Source: Planctomycetota bacterium (lineage in GTDB: Bacteria > Planctomycetota > SZUA-567 > H5-PLA8). Taken from it: DNA of 64,000 bases. Every line of letters starts with the position of its first letter. Positions within the stretch are counted from its first letter, which is position 1. The stretch spans positions 1,909,393-1,973,392 of the forward strand of contig JABTUM010000002.1 of the NCBI GenBank assembly GCA_015075375.1, given 5' to 3'. Positions 25,013 to 32,861 of this stretch are shown here, piece after piece. The position numbers and the translations under genes are program-made. The notes below the pieces were generated by a model that did no database searches, was not told the DNA's origin, and saw nothing but the letters and a program-made list of their open reading frames with translations.

Positions 25013-25669
25013 ATGCGCATCACGGAAATCAAGATCAAGCTCGTCTCGCGGCAAACCGACAAGCTGCTCGCTTTTGCCAGCGTCACCTTCGACCAGAGCT
25101 TCGTCGTGCGCGATATCCGGGTGATCCAAGGTAACAACGCGCTCTTCGTGGCCATGCCCAGCCGCAAGATGACCGACCGCTGCCCGCAGTGCGGAACCAA
25201 GAACCACCTGCAAGCGCAGTACTGCAACCAGTGCGGAAAACGCCAAGGCGAGAACCGCTCCCGCACCGACAGTCGCGGCCGGGCCAAGTTGCACGCCGAC
25301 ATCGCCCATCCCATCAACAGCCGCTGCCGCAACGAACTCCAGGAAGCGATCCTCAAGAGCTTTAACGAAGAGCTCGAACGCAGCCGCCAGCCCGGTTACG
25401 TTCCCGCGCTGTACGACGAATTCGACGCCGGACCGGAAGGCGACGACACCGAAGACGTCGCCGATACCACCGCCCCTGCCGCGCAGCGGAACCGCCCGCC
25501 GACGCGCGTGCGCATGAAGCCCGCTCCCCCGCCAACGCCCGCTCCGGTCGAACCGCCGCCCAAAGCCAAATCCGCCGGCGCCAGCGGCTCGGGACACAAC
25601 GCCACCGACGCGTCCAGCACCCCGCCGCCCGACGGCGGCGGCTTCGGAATCTTCGGCAACGACCGCTAA
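25013..25669 (+). CDS. spoVG: SpoVG with internal zinc ribbon and long C-terminal tail
   Basis: SpoVG is a small DNA- and RNA-binding regulator, usually about 85-100 residues. Here the conserved N-terminal half runs to NNALFVAMPSRKM (41-53), then a zinc ribbon is inserted (Cys57, Cys60, Cys71, Cys74; DRCPQCGTKNHLQAQYCNQC), and the conserved core resumes at ADIAHPINSRCRNELQ (95-110). The last 90 residues are a disordered Pro/Asp-rich tail ending in GGGFGIFGNDR. Total 218 residues. I recall similar zinc-ribbon SpoVG proteins from Planctomycetes, but cannot check it. AGGA lies 8 bases before the ATG at 25013; the frame is open upstream to 24974. It is followed by a strong terminator. Confidence 0.93.
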   Translation: MRITEIKIKLVSRQTDKLLAFASVTFDQSFVVRDIRVIQGNNALFVAMPSRKMTDRCPQCGTKNHLQAQYCNQCGKRQGENRSRTDSRGRAKLHADIAHPINSRCRNELQEAILKSFNEELERSRQPGYVPALYDEFDAGPEGDDTEDVADTTAPAAQRNRPPTRVRMKPAPPPTPAPVEPPPKAKSAGASGSGHNATDASSTPPPDGGGFGIFGNDR

Positions 25670-25694
25670 CGCATTTCCGAATACGCTCCAAATG

Positions 25695-25723
25695 AAACGG
25701 CCTCCCTTGCGGGAGGCCGTTTT
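25695..25723. terminator. Strong bidirectional terminator after spoVG
   Basis: AAACGGCCTCCC (25695-25706) and GGGAGGCCGTTT (25711-25722) form a perfect 12-bp stem with a 4-base loop, with T's on one side and A's on the other. It can serve spoVG and the convergent minus-strand gene. Confidence 0.93.
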
Positions 25724-25746
25724 GGTTCAACCGTCCAAGCCTTGAC

Positions 25747-26316
25747 CTACTTGGCTTCTCCGCCTTCGGCCGGAGCACCCTCGCCGCTCTTTTCGCCTTC
25801 GCGCTTGCCTTCACGCTTGCCTTCGCGCGGAGCGCGCGCCGGAATCGCCTTATCGACCTGCTCCTGCGTCAGGATCTCGGCCAACCCCTTGCGATATTCG
25901 GAAATCAATTGGAAGCCGCCCGTAGCCTTCTGCATCTCTTCGCGCGCCGCCTTCATGCCGTCGCGATCCTTCTTCTCGGCCGCTTCCTTCATCTTCTCCA
26001 TCGCCGCCTTGAATTCGTCCTTCGCGCGCAGTTCTTCCCACTTCGCCTTGAGCTGCTCGCGCAACGCTTCGATCTTGGTCTTCTGTTCGTCCGTCAGCTT
26101 GTCCTCGCCCAGCTTGGCCTGAATCGTCTCCGCCGTGGCCAGGTTGAAGCCCTGCCCTTCGCCCTTGGGCTTCTCGCCTTCAGGTTTGGCTTCGCCTTCC
26201 GGCTTGGGACCGCCTTCGCCGCCCATGCCTTCTTCCGCGTACAACCCCGGCAGCGCGCACAGCGCCAACGCCAACAGCCCCGCCACCGCCCAAGTCCTGG
26301 TTTCGTTCCGTACCAT
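25747..26316 (-). CDS. Secreted charged helical protein
   Basis: 189 residues, no family recognised. A signal peptide (about residues 1-25, ending GLYAEEG) is followed by a Gly/Glu/Lys/Pro stretch and then a long charged helical segment (LTDEQKTKIEALREQLKAKW and EFKAAMEKMKEAAEKKDRD). It is reminiscent of Spy/LTXXQ-type periplasmic proteins, where LTxxQ occurs; here TDEQ and TQEQ are present, which is suggestive only. The tail repeats GKREGKREGEK. GGAGG lies 7 bases before the ATG at 26316; an ATG two codons upstream (26322) sits too close to it. Upstream in-frame residues belong to no recognisable signal. Confidence 0.72.
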   Translation of the reverse strand: MVRNETRTWAVAGLLALALCALPGLYAEEGMGGEGGPKPEGEAKPEGEKPKGEGQGFNLATAETIQAKLGEDKLTDEQKTKIEALREQLKAKWEELRAKDEFKAAMEKMKEAAEKKDRDGMKAAREEMQKATGGFQLISEYRKGLAEILTQEQVDKAIPARAPREGKREGKREGEKSGEGAPAEGGEAK

Positions 26317-26570
26317 CCCCATACCTCCCTCGCGCGCTCCCCGCGACGAGCCGACCGGCTCGCATCCTACGGCGGAGCGCTCTTCCCGCCCGGCAGCTTC
26401 CTGGTTGCGCCGGACGTATCCGTTTGAATGCCAGGCCATGCGTTTGGAATCTTAAGCCACCGAAGTAGGAGACGCCTCGGCCATTTCACCTGCTGCACGT
26501 TATAACGCCTGCACCACCTGAACTATTCAGGTGGCGAAAAGCACGATGAGATGGGAGAGGGCTGAACAGG
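26317..26570. other. Intergenic stretch with one perfect hairpin
   Basis: Part of the low-coding region 26317-26998. The perfect stem CCACCTGA-ACTAT-TCAGGTGG (26514-26534) lies 36 bases beyond the stop of the possible small gene at 26571-26813 and could be its terminator, although no T-run follows. No other feature was recognised here. Confidence 0.45.
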
Positions 26571-26813
26571 TTAACCGAGCAAGTTGGGCAGCATCATCCG
26601 GGGAGTCTTTAACCCCTTGCCCTTCTTGGTCTTAATGGAGAGGCGCGGCGCCACCGAACGAACCAGCGTGGCCGTCAGGAGCGGAAAGACATTGGCTCGA
26701 ACGCGCCAAAGACTGATGTAAACCGGAGGCTGAAGAGGCATGAAACCGCTGCCACGATCTTCCGACGACTCGCCGCCAAGGCTTAGGCTGCGGTCGTTGA
26801 ATTCGCTCTGCAT
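26571..26813 (-). CDS. Possible small protein of unknown function
   Basis: An 80-codon frame in otherwise empty DNA. AAGGGA lies 7 bases before the ATG at 26813, and a hairpin follows the stop, so it may be real. The product is basic in its C-terminal part (LSIKTKKGKGLKTPRMM) and has a short hydrophobic stretch (VFPLLTATLV). I do not recognise it, and nothing in the neighbourhood suggests a role. The alternative is that the whole 680-base interval is noncoding. The stretch from 26814 to 26998 holds nothing that I can recognise. Confidence 0.4.
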   Translation of the reverse strand: MQSEFNDRSLSLGGESSEDRGSGFMPLQPPVYISLWRVRANVFPLLTATLVRSVAPRLSIKTKKGKGLKTPRMMLPNLLG

Positions 26814-26998
26814 GTTGCGATCCCTTAACCGTCCCCGAATGCCCTTCCCCTATATACCATCAAACGCGGCCAATCGGTAGAACTGGCATTTAAAAGATGC
26901 GTTCCCTCTCGCGTTTGGGCATCTTTCCAAGGCGCGAGCATTATTAGCACCTGCCTGCGCCGACCCATCCACCACTCAAACCCTAACAAATCAATGAC

Positions 26999-27616
26999 TT
27001 ACGCAGGTTCCGGCAGCTCGATGCTACCCGTCAGGCCCTCCAAATCGCGGCGAAAATTCACGCTCGCCAGCAATCCGGCCTCTTCCGAATTTAGATCTAC
27101 GGCGCGCAAGTTCATGCTCCGAGCGAACGCACTGACGGATCGCTCGCCGGCTTCCAACGCCACATTCGCCGGCCGCCGGCACTGCCGCGACCAGATGCTG
27201 CACAGCGGCTCCAGACGGTACTGGCCTGCGTCCGGCACCCTAAAGAGCGCACCGAACGAGATCGGCGGCATGCGGTAGGCCAGCACCAACCGTTCCAGCA
27301 GCGAAGGCGTCAGGTAAGGCATGTCGCAGGCCACAAGGAAGACATCCTCGTCGCGGTCTTCCAGCACCGTATACAGGCCGCCGAAAGGGCCACAGCCGGG
27401 GTACAAATCGGCTAGCCCTTCCCCGACGCCCAGCGCCTCGAACTCCGGCAACTGCTCCTCCCGCCCGATCAGCACGCATTCGTCGCACCAGGGCTTCAGG
27501 AGGTCCGCCAGCCGCACGATCAGCCGCTCGCCATGCACGTGCAGGCGCGTCTTGTCCCCGCCTTCCAGGCGCTGGGAACGCCCGCCCACGAGAATCGCAC
27601 CCACCATTTTCGGCAC
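26999..27616 (-). CDS. MobA-like nucleotidyltransferase
   Basis: 205 residues of the GT-A nucleotidyltransferase fold. The N-terminal loop VGAILVGGRSQRLEGGDKT matches the L-A-G-G-x-S-x-R-M-G-x-D-K pattern of MobA, which attaches GMP to molybdopterin; a later VACDMPYLTPSLLERL is the family's D-M-P motif, and GPFGGLYTVL is the G-P-x-x-G-I region. Related enzymes (MocA, CofC, sugar-nucleotide transferases) share these, and no other Mo-cofactor gene is near, so MobA is a best guess. I chose a GTG at 27616, with AGGAGG four bases before it; an ATG at 27607 is the alternative. Confidence 0.82.
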   Translation of the reverse strand: MPKMVGAILVGGRSQRLEGGDKTRLHVHGERLIVRLADLLKPWCDECVLIGREEQLPEFEALGVGEGLADLYPGCGPFGGLYTVLEDRDEDVFLVACDMPYLTPSLLERLVLAYRMPPISFGALFRVPDAGQYRLEPLCSIWSRQCRRPANVALEAGERSVSAFARSMNLRAVDLNSEEAGLLASVNFRRDLEGLTGSIELPEPA

Positions 27617-27792
27617 GCGGCCTCCTGTTCCGTCAGCATACGCGCCGCCCGCTCCGGCGTCCAAACCGAGGCGCGCGATCCGGCTCGAAAGGAGCGCCCG
27701 AATCCGCGTATTAACCTTTTACATGCTGTGCACTTACGGAGGCTGGGCTACCGATGGATTCGGCGCGCGAACAAGCGTATGCTTTGCACGCG

Positions 27793-29928
27793 ATGAAGCG
27801 CGCGCTGCCGATTCTGCTGGCGCTGGCCGGCTTCGCGGCTCCGGGTTGGAGCGGCGAAGCGCCCGCGCCGGTCATAACGCTCGAAACGCAGGACGGGACC
27901 CGCCTGTTCGTGCGCGTCCGCCACGCCGAGCCGCTCGTGCTGCGCACCACCGGCCCCGATCCCGTCGCGCTGCCTTGGGCCGACCTCCGCGAACTCAAGA
28001 TGGGCATGCGCGTCGCCCCCGATCTCAACGAACAGGCGCAAGCGGCCGTGCTGGCTCTCAGCAACGACAACTACGAGACGCGGGACAAAGCGATGGAAAC
28101 CCTGCGCGCGCTGGGCCGCACCGCCGCGCCCTCGCTTCAGGCGGCTCTCGCCTCGCCGGATGCCGAAGTTCAGGCCCGAGCGGCGCAGTTGCTCGGCGCG
28201 CTGGGCCTGAACGAAGATGCCGGCGGCGACCGCGTCCGCCTCGCCGACGGCCGCACGCTGTCCGGGAAGCTTGAGTTGACGGCTCTGGCGTTGGAGACCG
28301 CTTGGCACGCAGTCACGTTTCCGCCTGAGACGCTGCACGCGTTAACCGCCGCGCCCGAAGGCGTGACGCTGCCGGAGCTCCCGGCCGGCGAAGCGCTCCT
28401 CGCGCGCGCGCCGCCGCCGCGCGCGCTCACCGATGCCGCCGAACGTTTCGATCCGCTGGCCGATCAGGAACAGGCGGCGCTGGTGGCCGCCGGCCAAGTG
28501 GCTTCCCCGTGGGCCGGACTGGCGGGCATCCGCCTCGCGGGATTCGATAAGCAGACGGACGGCAAGACCGACCTGGCCGCCGGCGCGAACCTGAGCCATG
28601 CCTACGCCGAATGGGGCCTGCTTCTGCGCGCCGCCGAAGCCGCGCAGCAAGTCGTCGCCGACGACGGCGAAGAATTGCTGGGCTTCTCACGCGGCCTCTC
28701 GGCGGCCGCCGATCCGCCGCGCGGACGCGGAGATATCGAAGCGCGCTTTATCCGCCCCGGAAGTTTCGAAGCCGGGAAGAATCCCGGCCGCCCCGGAGCC
28801 GTGCACGCCGTCGGCTGCGTGATCGCCAACGCCGGCGCGGGGCAGATCGGGCTTGAAGCCTTCGACCGCCACGGGCAGCTCATCCTGCGCGTGCTCAACC
28901 GCCAGGAAAGCGACCTTGTCGCCGGCGGCGCCATGGGGCACGAATGGCTGGCCCTGAAATCCAAGATTCCCATCCACCGCGTGCGCATCTTCCGCACCGA
29001 CCCGCAAAGCGAAACCGCGCTGCGCATCGACGACCTCTTCTTTGACCGCGTCGTACCGGTGGAACGCGACGAGCGCTTCGCGCTGCTGGAACTCTCCGAC
29101 GGCCAACGCCTCGTGGGCCAAGCCGCCGAACCGCCCCAAGGTTCGGCCGCGGCGCTGCGCCCCGCGTTTCTCGATCCGCAGGCCGCGCCGTGGCCGGTTC
29201 CGCTCGAACGCATCGCGCGTTTCGAGCCGCCGCTCGAAACCATCGCTCCGGACGGCCCCGCGCAGGATCTGCGCGTCCGCCTGCAGCACGACGTCCTGAT
29301 GCAAAGCGGCGAATGCTTCCGCGCGCAGCTTCGCAAGCTCGACGGAAAAACCTGCGAACTCGGCCTCGCCGGCGGCGTGACGCTCACCCTTCCGCGCGCC
29401 CTGCTGCGCAAGATCGACCTCTGGCCCGATCCCGCTCAGGATGCGGCCGAGCCTGTCGCGCTGGCCGTGAAGAAGGACGAAAAGACCGGCGTCGAATTCC
29501 GCCAGAAACATGCCCTGAAGGACGCGGCCTCGCCGCAGATCGAAGAAACGCCCGAAGAAGCCGCCAAGCCCAAGGATCCCAACATCTTTCCGACCCAGGG
29601 CCTCCCGCGCATGGACCTCGCCGAGATCCTGCGCGTGAATCTGGAGACGAACGAGCTGGTCGTCGATCCCAAGGACGGCGCGGGCGAGTGGCCCATCGAT
29701 CTGTCCAGCGCGCGCTATCTTGTCTTCCCCGAAAGCGCGCAGCCGGCGCAGGCCGCGCCGCGCCTCTGGCGCCTGGTGCTCCGCCAGGGCAGCGCGTTCG
29801 ATCTCGATATCCGTTCCATCGGCGCCACGCATCTCGTCGCCGAACTGATGGGCAGCGAGGTGCGATTGCCGTTCCATGTGATCGAAGCCGTGTATCGAAA
29901 GCCGCTCGTACCGCCTGCTCAGCCTTGA
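27793..29928 (+). CDS. Large secreted protein with HEAT-like repeats
   Basis: 711 residues, function unknown. A signal peptide (1-20, ending APGWSGE) is followed by HEAT-like helices at about 85-137 (DKAMETLRALGRTAAPSLQ, VQARAAQLLGAL) and then several beta-rich segments with repeated SH3/PEGA-like strands (DRVRLADGRTLSGKLEL; LLELSDGQRLVGQ; MQSGECFRAQLRKLDGKT). Planctomycetes have many such exported proteins with an NPCBM-like section, which the FDRHGQLILRV region recalls. It is probably periplasmic or surface-bound. A membrane protein starts 23 bases after its stop, so a two-gene unit is likely. No ribosome binding site stands out before the ATG at 27793; it was chosen because it opens the signal peptide. 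The frame upstream, from 27754, gives no sensible residues. Confidence 0.75.
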   Translation: MKRALPILLALAGFAAPGWSGEAPAPVITLETQDGTRLFVRVRHAEPLVLRTTGPDPVALPWADLRELKMGMRVAPDLNEQAQAAVLALSNDNYETRDKAMETLRALGRTAAPSLQAALASPDAEVQARAAQLLGALGLNEDAGGDRVRLADGRTLSGKLELTALALETAWHAVTFPPETLHALTAAPEGVTLPELPAGEALLARAPPPRALTDAAERFDPLADQEQAALVAAGQVASPWAGLAGIRLAGFDKQTDGKTDLAAGANLSHAYAEWGLLLRAAEAAQQVVADDGEELLGFSRGLSAAADPPRGRGDIEARFIRPGSFEAGKNPGRPGAVHAVGCVIANAGAGQIGLEAFDRHGQLILRVLNRQESDLVAGGAMGHEWLALKSKIPIHRVRIFRTDPQSETALRIDDLFFDRVVPVERDERFALLELSDGQRLVGQAAEPPQGSAAALRPAFLDPQAAPWPVPLERIARFEPPLETIAPDGPAQDLRVRLQHDVLMQSGECFRAQLRKLDGKTCELGLAGGVTLTLPRALLRKIDLWPDPAQDAAEPVALAVKKDEKTGVEFRQKHALKDAASPQIEETPEEAAKPKDPNIFPTQGLPRMDLAEILRVNLETNELVVDPKDGAGEWPIDLSSARYLVFPESAQPAQAAPRLWRLVLRQGSAFDLDIRSIGATHLVAELMGSEVRLPFHVIEAVYRKPLVPPAQP

Positions 29929-29951
29929 CAAGCCGGCCGGAGACTCCGCGC

Positions 29952-31508
29952 ATGTCCGATCCCGAAGCGCCGCCGCCGGAGGCCCCGCTCGCGGCCATCG
30001 ACTCCGCCGTCTGCCCGCAATGCGAAACCACGCTGCGCAACGTCGTGCCCGGCGCCGACGGCAAAACGAAGTGCCTGAATTGCGGCAAACGCTTCGCCGT
30101 CCACGCCGCCATCGAACAAGCACCGCTCACCGGCTCGTTCTCGGATGATCCGCCTTCGGCGCGCGAGCCCGCCGGCGGCGGCTTCGCGCTCGTCACCGTC
30201 TGCGCATCGGTGCTGCTGCTGGCGTCCGTCGTCGGCGCGCTCGCCTTCGGCGTCTTCGCCATCCCCGAGATTTTCCGGTACGGAAGGTTGGAAGTCGAAG
30301 GGTGCTGGGGCTTGCTGTATTGGCCCGGCGGTGTGATCCTGGCCTGGGGCCTTTGGGCGCTCGCGCGCAGCCTGGGGCCGCTGGATGCCGCGCTGGTTCA
30401 CCTCGCCTGGCGCAAGGGCCAGCTCCAAGGTTCGCTCCCGCGCCCCGTCGGCTCCAATCTCCCGTTCATCCTGCCGCCCTCCGTCGCCGGCGGGGTCGGC
30501 GGCCTCATGGTCGCGTTTGCGGGCTTCGAAGCCGAGGAGTTTCTGGTCGTCATCGGCGGCCTGCTCCTGGCCGGCGCCGGCATGCTCGTGGGATTACTCT
30601 GCGAAAACCTCAACCTGTTCCTCTTTCGCCTTCGCATCCTCGCGCTGCGCCTGAACGGCCGGCACGGCAGGTCGCACATCTGCCCGATCCTCGAGAGTCC
30701 CTCGGCCATCGGCGGGATGCTGGTCTTCGGCGGCGCGGCGCTGTTCACCGTCTCCCTCTTGGTCGACCGCTGGTACTGGTTCTCACGCAACAACGAAGAA
30801 CTGCTTCCTCCGGTCCTGTTCCTGTTCGCCTTCGTCGCGCTCGGCTTCGGCGCCGCCCTGCTCGGCCGAGCCTTCGATGCCGCGCTCTCCGAATGCGCCT
30901 ACGCCGGCCTGCGCCAACCGCCGCAATCGGCATGGGCCGCCACCATCAGCCGCATCGCACTGGCCGCGTTCCCCGCCGGCCTCCTGGTCAACTTTGGCGC
31001 CTGGCTCAACGAAAACAACGTCGACTTCGATGAGTTCCTCCTCACTTTCTCGTTAGACCTCGCATTCGGCGGCCTCGCATTCCTGTTCTGGATTGCGCTC
31101 AAGCGCCTCCACGCCGGCCGGCGCGGCCTCGAAACGCTCCTCCTGGGAAGTACCCGCAACGCCCAGCGCGCTCGTAACGCAGGACCGGCTCAGGAGTCTT
31201 GGGGGATCTATTTGCTGTTTGGAACGGGCTGCGCTTGCGCGCTCTTGGGATTTTTAACCTTCCTCAAACTCTTGTTCGGCTTCAGCAGGATTAATGACTT
31301 CGAAGAGCTGCTCATGATCGTCTTCGGCTTCAATCTGTTCGTGATGCTCGGCTCGTACCCGTTTGTCTGGCTGGGCGCCGCCGTGTATGAAGTTCGATCC
31401 ATGCAATCCGCCGCCGATGCTGCGCGCCGCGCGCTGAATGTCGAACCGCAACACTCCGCGCCCGCGCCGGAGCCCGATTCCGCGCCCAGTTCGGCTTCAC
31501 ACGCCTGA
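29952..31508 (+). CDS. Zinc-ribbon multi-pass membrane protein
   Basis: 518 residues. The N-terminus carries a zinc ribbon (CPQCETTLRNVVPGADGKTK then CLNCGK, about residues 21-46), then about eight to ten hydrophobic helices through residue 480 and a Pro/Ser/Ala tail. No family was recognised. The plan (zinc ribbon, linker, membrane bundle) is the same as the 449-residue protein at 2991-4340, though the sequences differ. It follows the secreted HEAT-like gene by 23 bases and precedes the GntR/LacI-type regulator by 57. The ATG at 29952 follows CCGGAG at 11 bases; an open frame extends far upstream inside the previous gene but overlaps it and is not used. Confidence 0.8.
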   Translation: MSDPEAPPPEAPLAAIDSAVCPQCETTLRNVVPGADGKTKCLNCGKRFAVHAAIEQAPLTGSFSDDPPSAREPAGGGFALVTVCASVLLLASVVGALAFGVFAIPEIFRYGRLEVEGCWGLLYWPGGVILAWGLWALARSLGPLDAALVHLAWRKGQLQGSLPRPVGSNLPFILPPSVAGGVGGLMVAFAGFEAEEFLVVIGGLLLAGAGMLVGLLCENLNLFLFRLRILALRLNGRHGRSHICPILESPSAIGGMLVFGGAALFTVSLLVDRWYWFSRNNEELLPPVLFLFAFVALGFGAALLGRAFDAALSECAYAGLRQPPQSAWAATISRIALAAFPAGLLVNFGAWLNENNVDFDEFLLTFSLDLAFGGLAFLFWIALKRLHAGRRGLETLLLGSTRNAQRARNAGPAQESWGIYLLFGTGCACALLGFLTFLKLLFGFSRINDFEELLMIVFGFNLFVMLGSYPFVWLGAAVYEVRSMQSAADAARRALNVEPQHSAPAPEPDSAPSSASHA

Positions 31509-31565
31509 TTTCAACGCGCGCGCCCGCCCTTGCGGGCATCCCCGAACTTATCTACAACCTATCTC

Positions 31566-32735
31566 ATGCCGCGCCCGCGCCGCTCACCGGCCACGCCTGC
31601 CTCCCCCGCGCTCTCGCGCGGCCGGGCCGCCGCCGATCTCGTCGCCGACCTGATCGCCCAAATGCGCGACGGCCGCCTGCCGCCCGGTGCGCTCGTCTCG
31701 TCGGGTCCGGCGCTGAGCAAACAATACGGGATCAGCTACCAGACGGTCGTCCGCGCGCTGAACGAACTCGTCGAACGCGGCTGGCTCGTCCGCCAGCAGG
31801 GCCGCGGGACTTTCGTCGCGCCGCGCCCGCCCATGGAAGCCTCCGGACCCGGCGAAGCCGCGCGCGCCACGATCCTCTTGGCCCTCGACCCGCAGGCGCT
31901 CGTGCGCGGGCGCTTCGGCTATCCCATCGCCGAGGCGCTCGACGAAGCCCTCACCCACGCCGGCCTGCGCGTGCGCTACGCGCCGCTCAGCGAAGCCGGC
32001 GAAACCGCGCTGCTGGAAGAATTAAGTTCCGGGGGCGGCGGCGTCTCGCTCCTCGTCGGGCTGGACCGCCCGGCTTTCTTGGCCCGCGCCCGCGCCCGCT
32101 GCCCGCTCTTGCCCATGCTCGCCGTCCACGGCGCCCCCGATGGCTTCGGCACCGTGCGCACACCGGGGTGCGACGCGCTCCTCGTCGACGACGAACCCGG
32201 CGCCCGCCGTGCAGCCGAACGCCTGATGGAAGCCGGCCTCAAGCGCCTCGCCTATCTGGGCGGCCCCGAAGACGATCCCCGCGCCCAGGCGCGCTACGAG
32301 GGATTCCGTAAAGCCGCGCGGGATCGCGGTGCGCGCGTCGAAGCGCCCGTATGGGCCGGCGGCTGGGACGAGCCCAGCGGCCGCGCCGCCGCGCCCGATC
32401 TCCTCGATCGCCTGGCGCTACCCGCCGGCGTCTTCTGCGGCAACGACCGCCTGGCCTGCGGTCTCTACGAAGCCGCCGCCGCCCGCGGACTGCGCATCCC
32501 CCAAGCCCTCAGCGTGATCGGCTTCGACGACAACGAGATTGCCGCCCGTCTGGCGCCGCCGCTTTCCACGCTGCGCATCGACCGCGCCGCCTACGGCCGA
32601 CGCGCCGCCGGCCTGATTGCCGCCCGCCTTGCCCAACCCGCCCGCCCGCCGCAACGCGAATCGGTGGCGGTGGAATGGGTGGAGCGCGGGTCGGTGGGAG
32701 AGAGGGAGGGCGGAGCGCAAAAAAGCAAAAAGTAA
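31566..32735 (+). CDS. GntR/LacI-type transcriptional regulator
   Basis: 389 residues. The N-terminal domain is a GntR winged helix: SKQYGISYQTVVRALNELVE, then LVRQQGRGTFVAPR. The C-terminal 270 residues are a periplasmic-binding-protein fold of the LacI/Peripla_BP_3 type: SVIGFDDNEIAARLAPPLS near the end, and RLAYLGGPEDDPRAQARYEGF in the middle, as in LacI, GalR and AraR. This GntR-plus-LacI arrangement is typical of AraR-like sugar-responsive repressors. Its ligand would be a sugar, but the operon gives no clue. There is no ribosome binding site before the ATG at 31566, so translation may be leaderless or the start differs; the open frame begins at 31530. It converges with the minus-strand propeller gene. 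A weak AGGTTCA/TGAACCT hairpin (32778-32802) lies between them. Confidence 0.88.
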   Translation: MPRPRRSPATPASPALSRGRAAADLVADLIAQMRDGRLPPGALVSSGPALSKQYGISYQTVVRALNELVERGWLVRQQGRGTFVAPRPPMEASGPGEAARATILLALDPQALVRGRFGYPIAEALDEALTHAGLRVRYAPLSEAGETALLEELSSGGGGVSLLVGLDRPAFLARARARCPLLPMLAVHGAPDGFGTVRTPGCDALLVDDEPGARRAAERLMEAGLKRLAYLGGPEDDPRAQARYEGFRKAARDRGARVEAPVWAGGWDEPSGRAAAPDLLDRLALPAGVFCGNDRLACGLYEAAAARGLRIPQALSVIGFDDNEIAARLAPPLSTLRIDRAAYGRRAAGLIAARLAQPARPPQRESVAVEWVERGSVGEREGGAQKSKK

Positions 32736-32861
32736 TGCGGGCTACGGCGAGATCTTCAGGGAAGCGTTACGCGATGGAGGTTCATGCATTCCTTCTGAAC
32801 CTACTTCAAGCGCCACAACCTAAGCACCTCGCAAATTTTAGTTCTCGTTTCTTTTCGCCCC

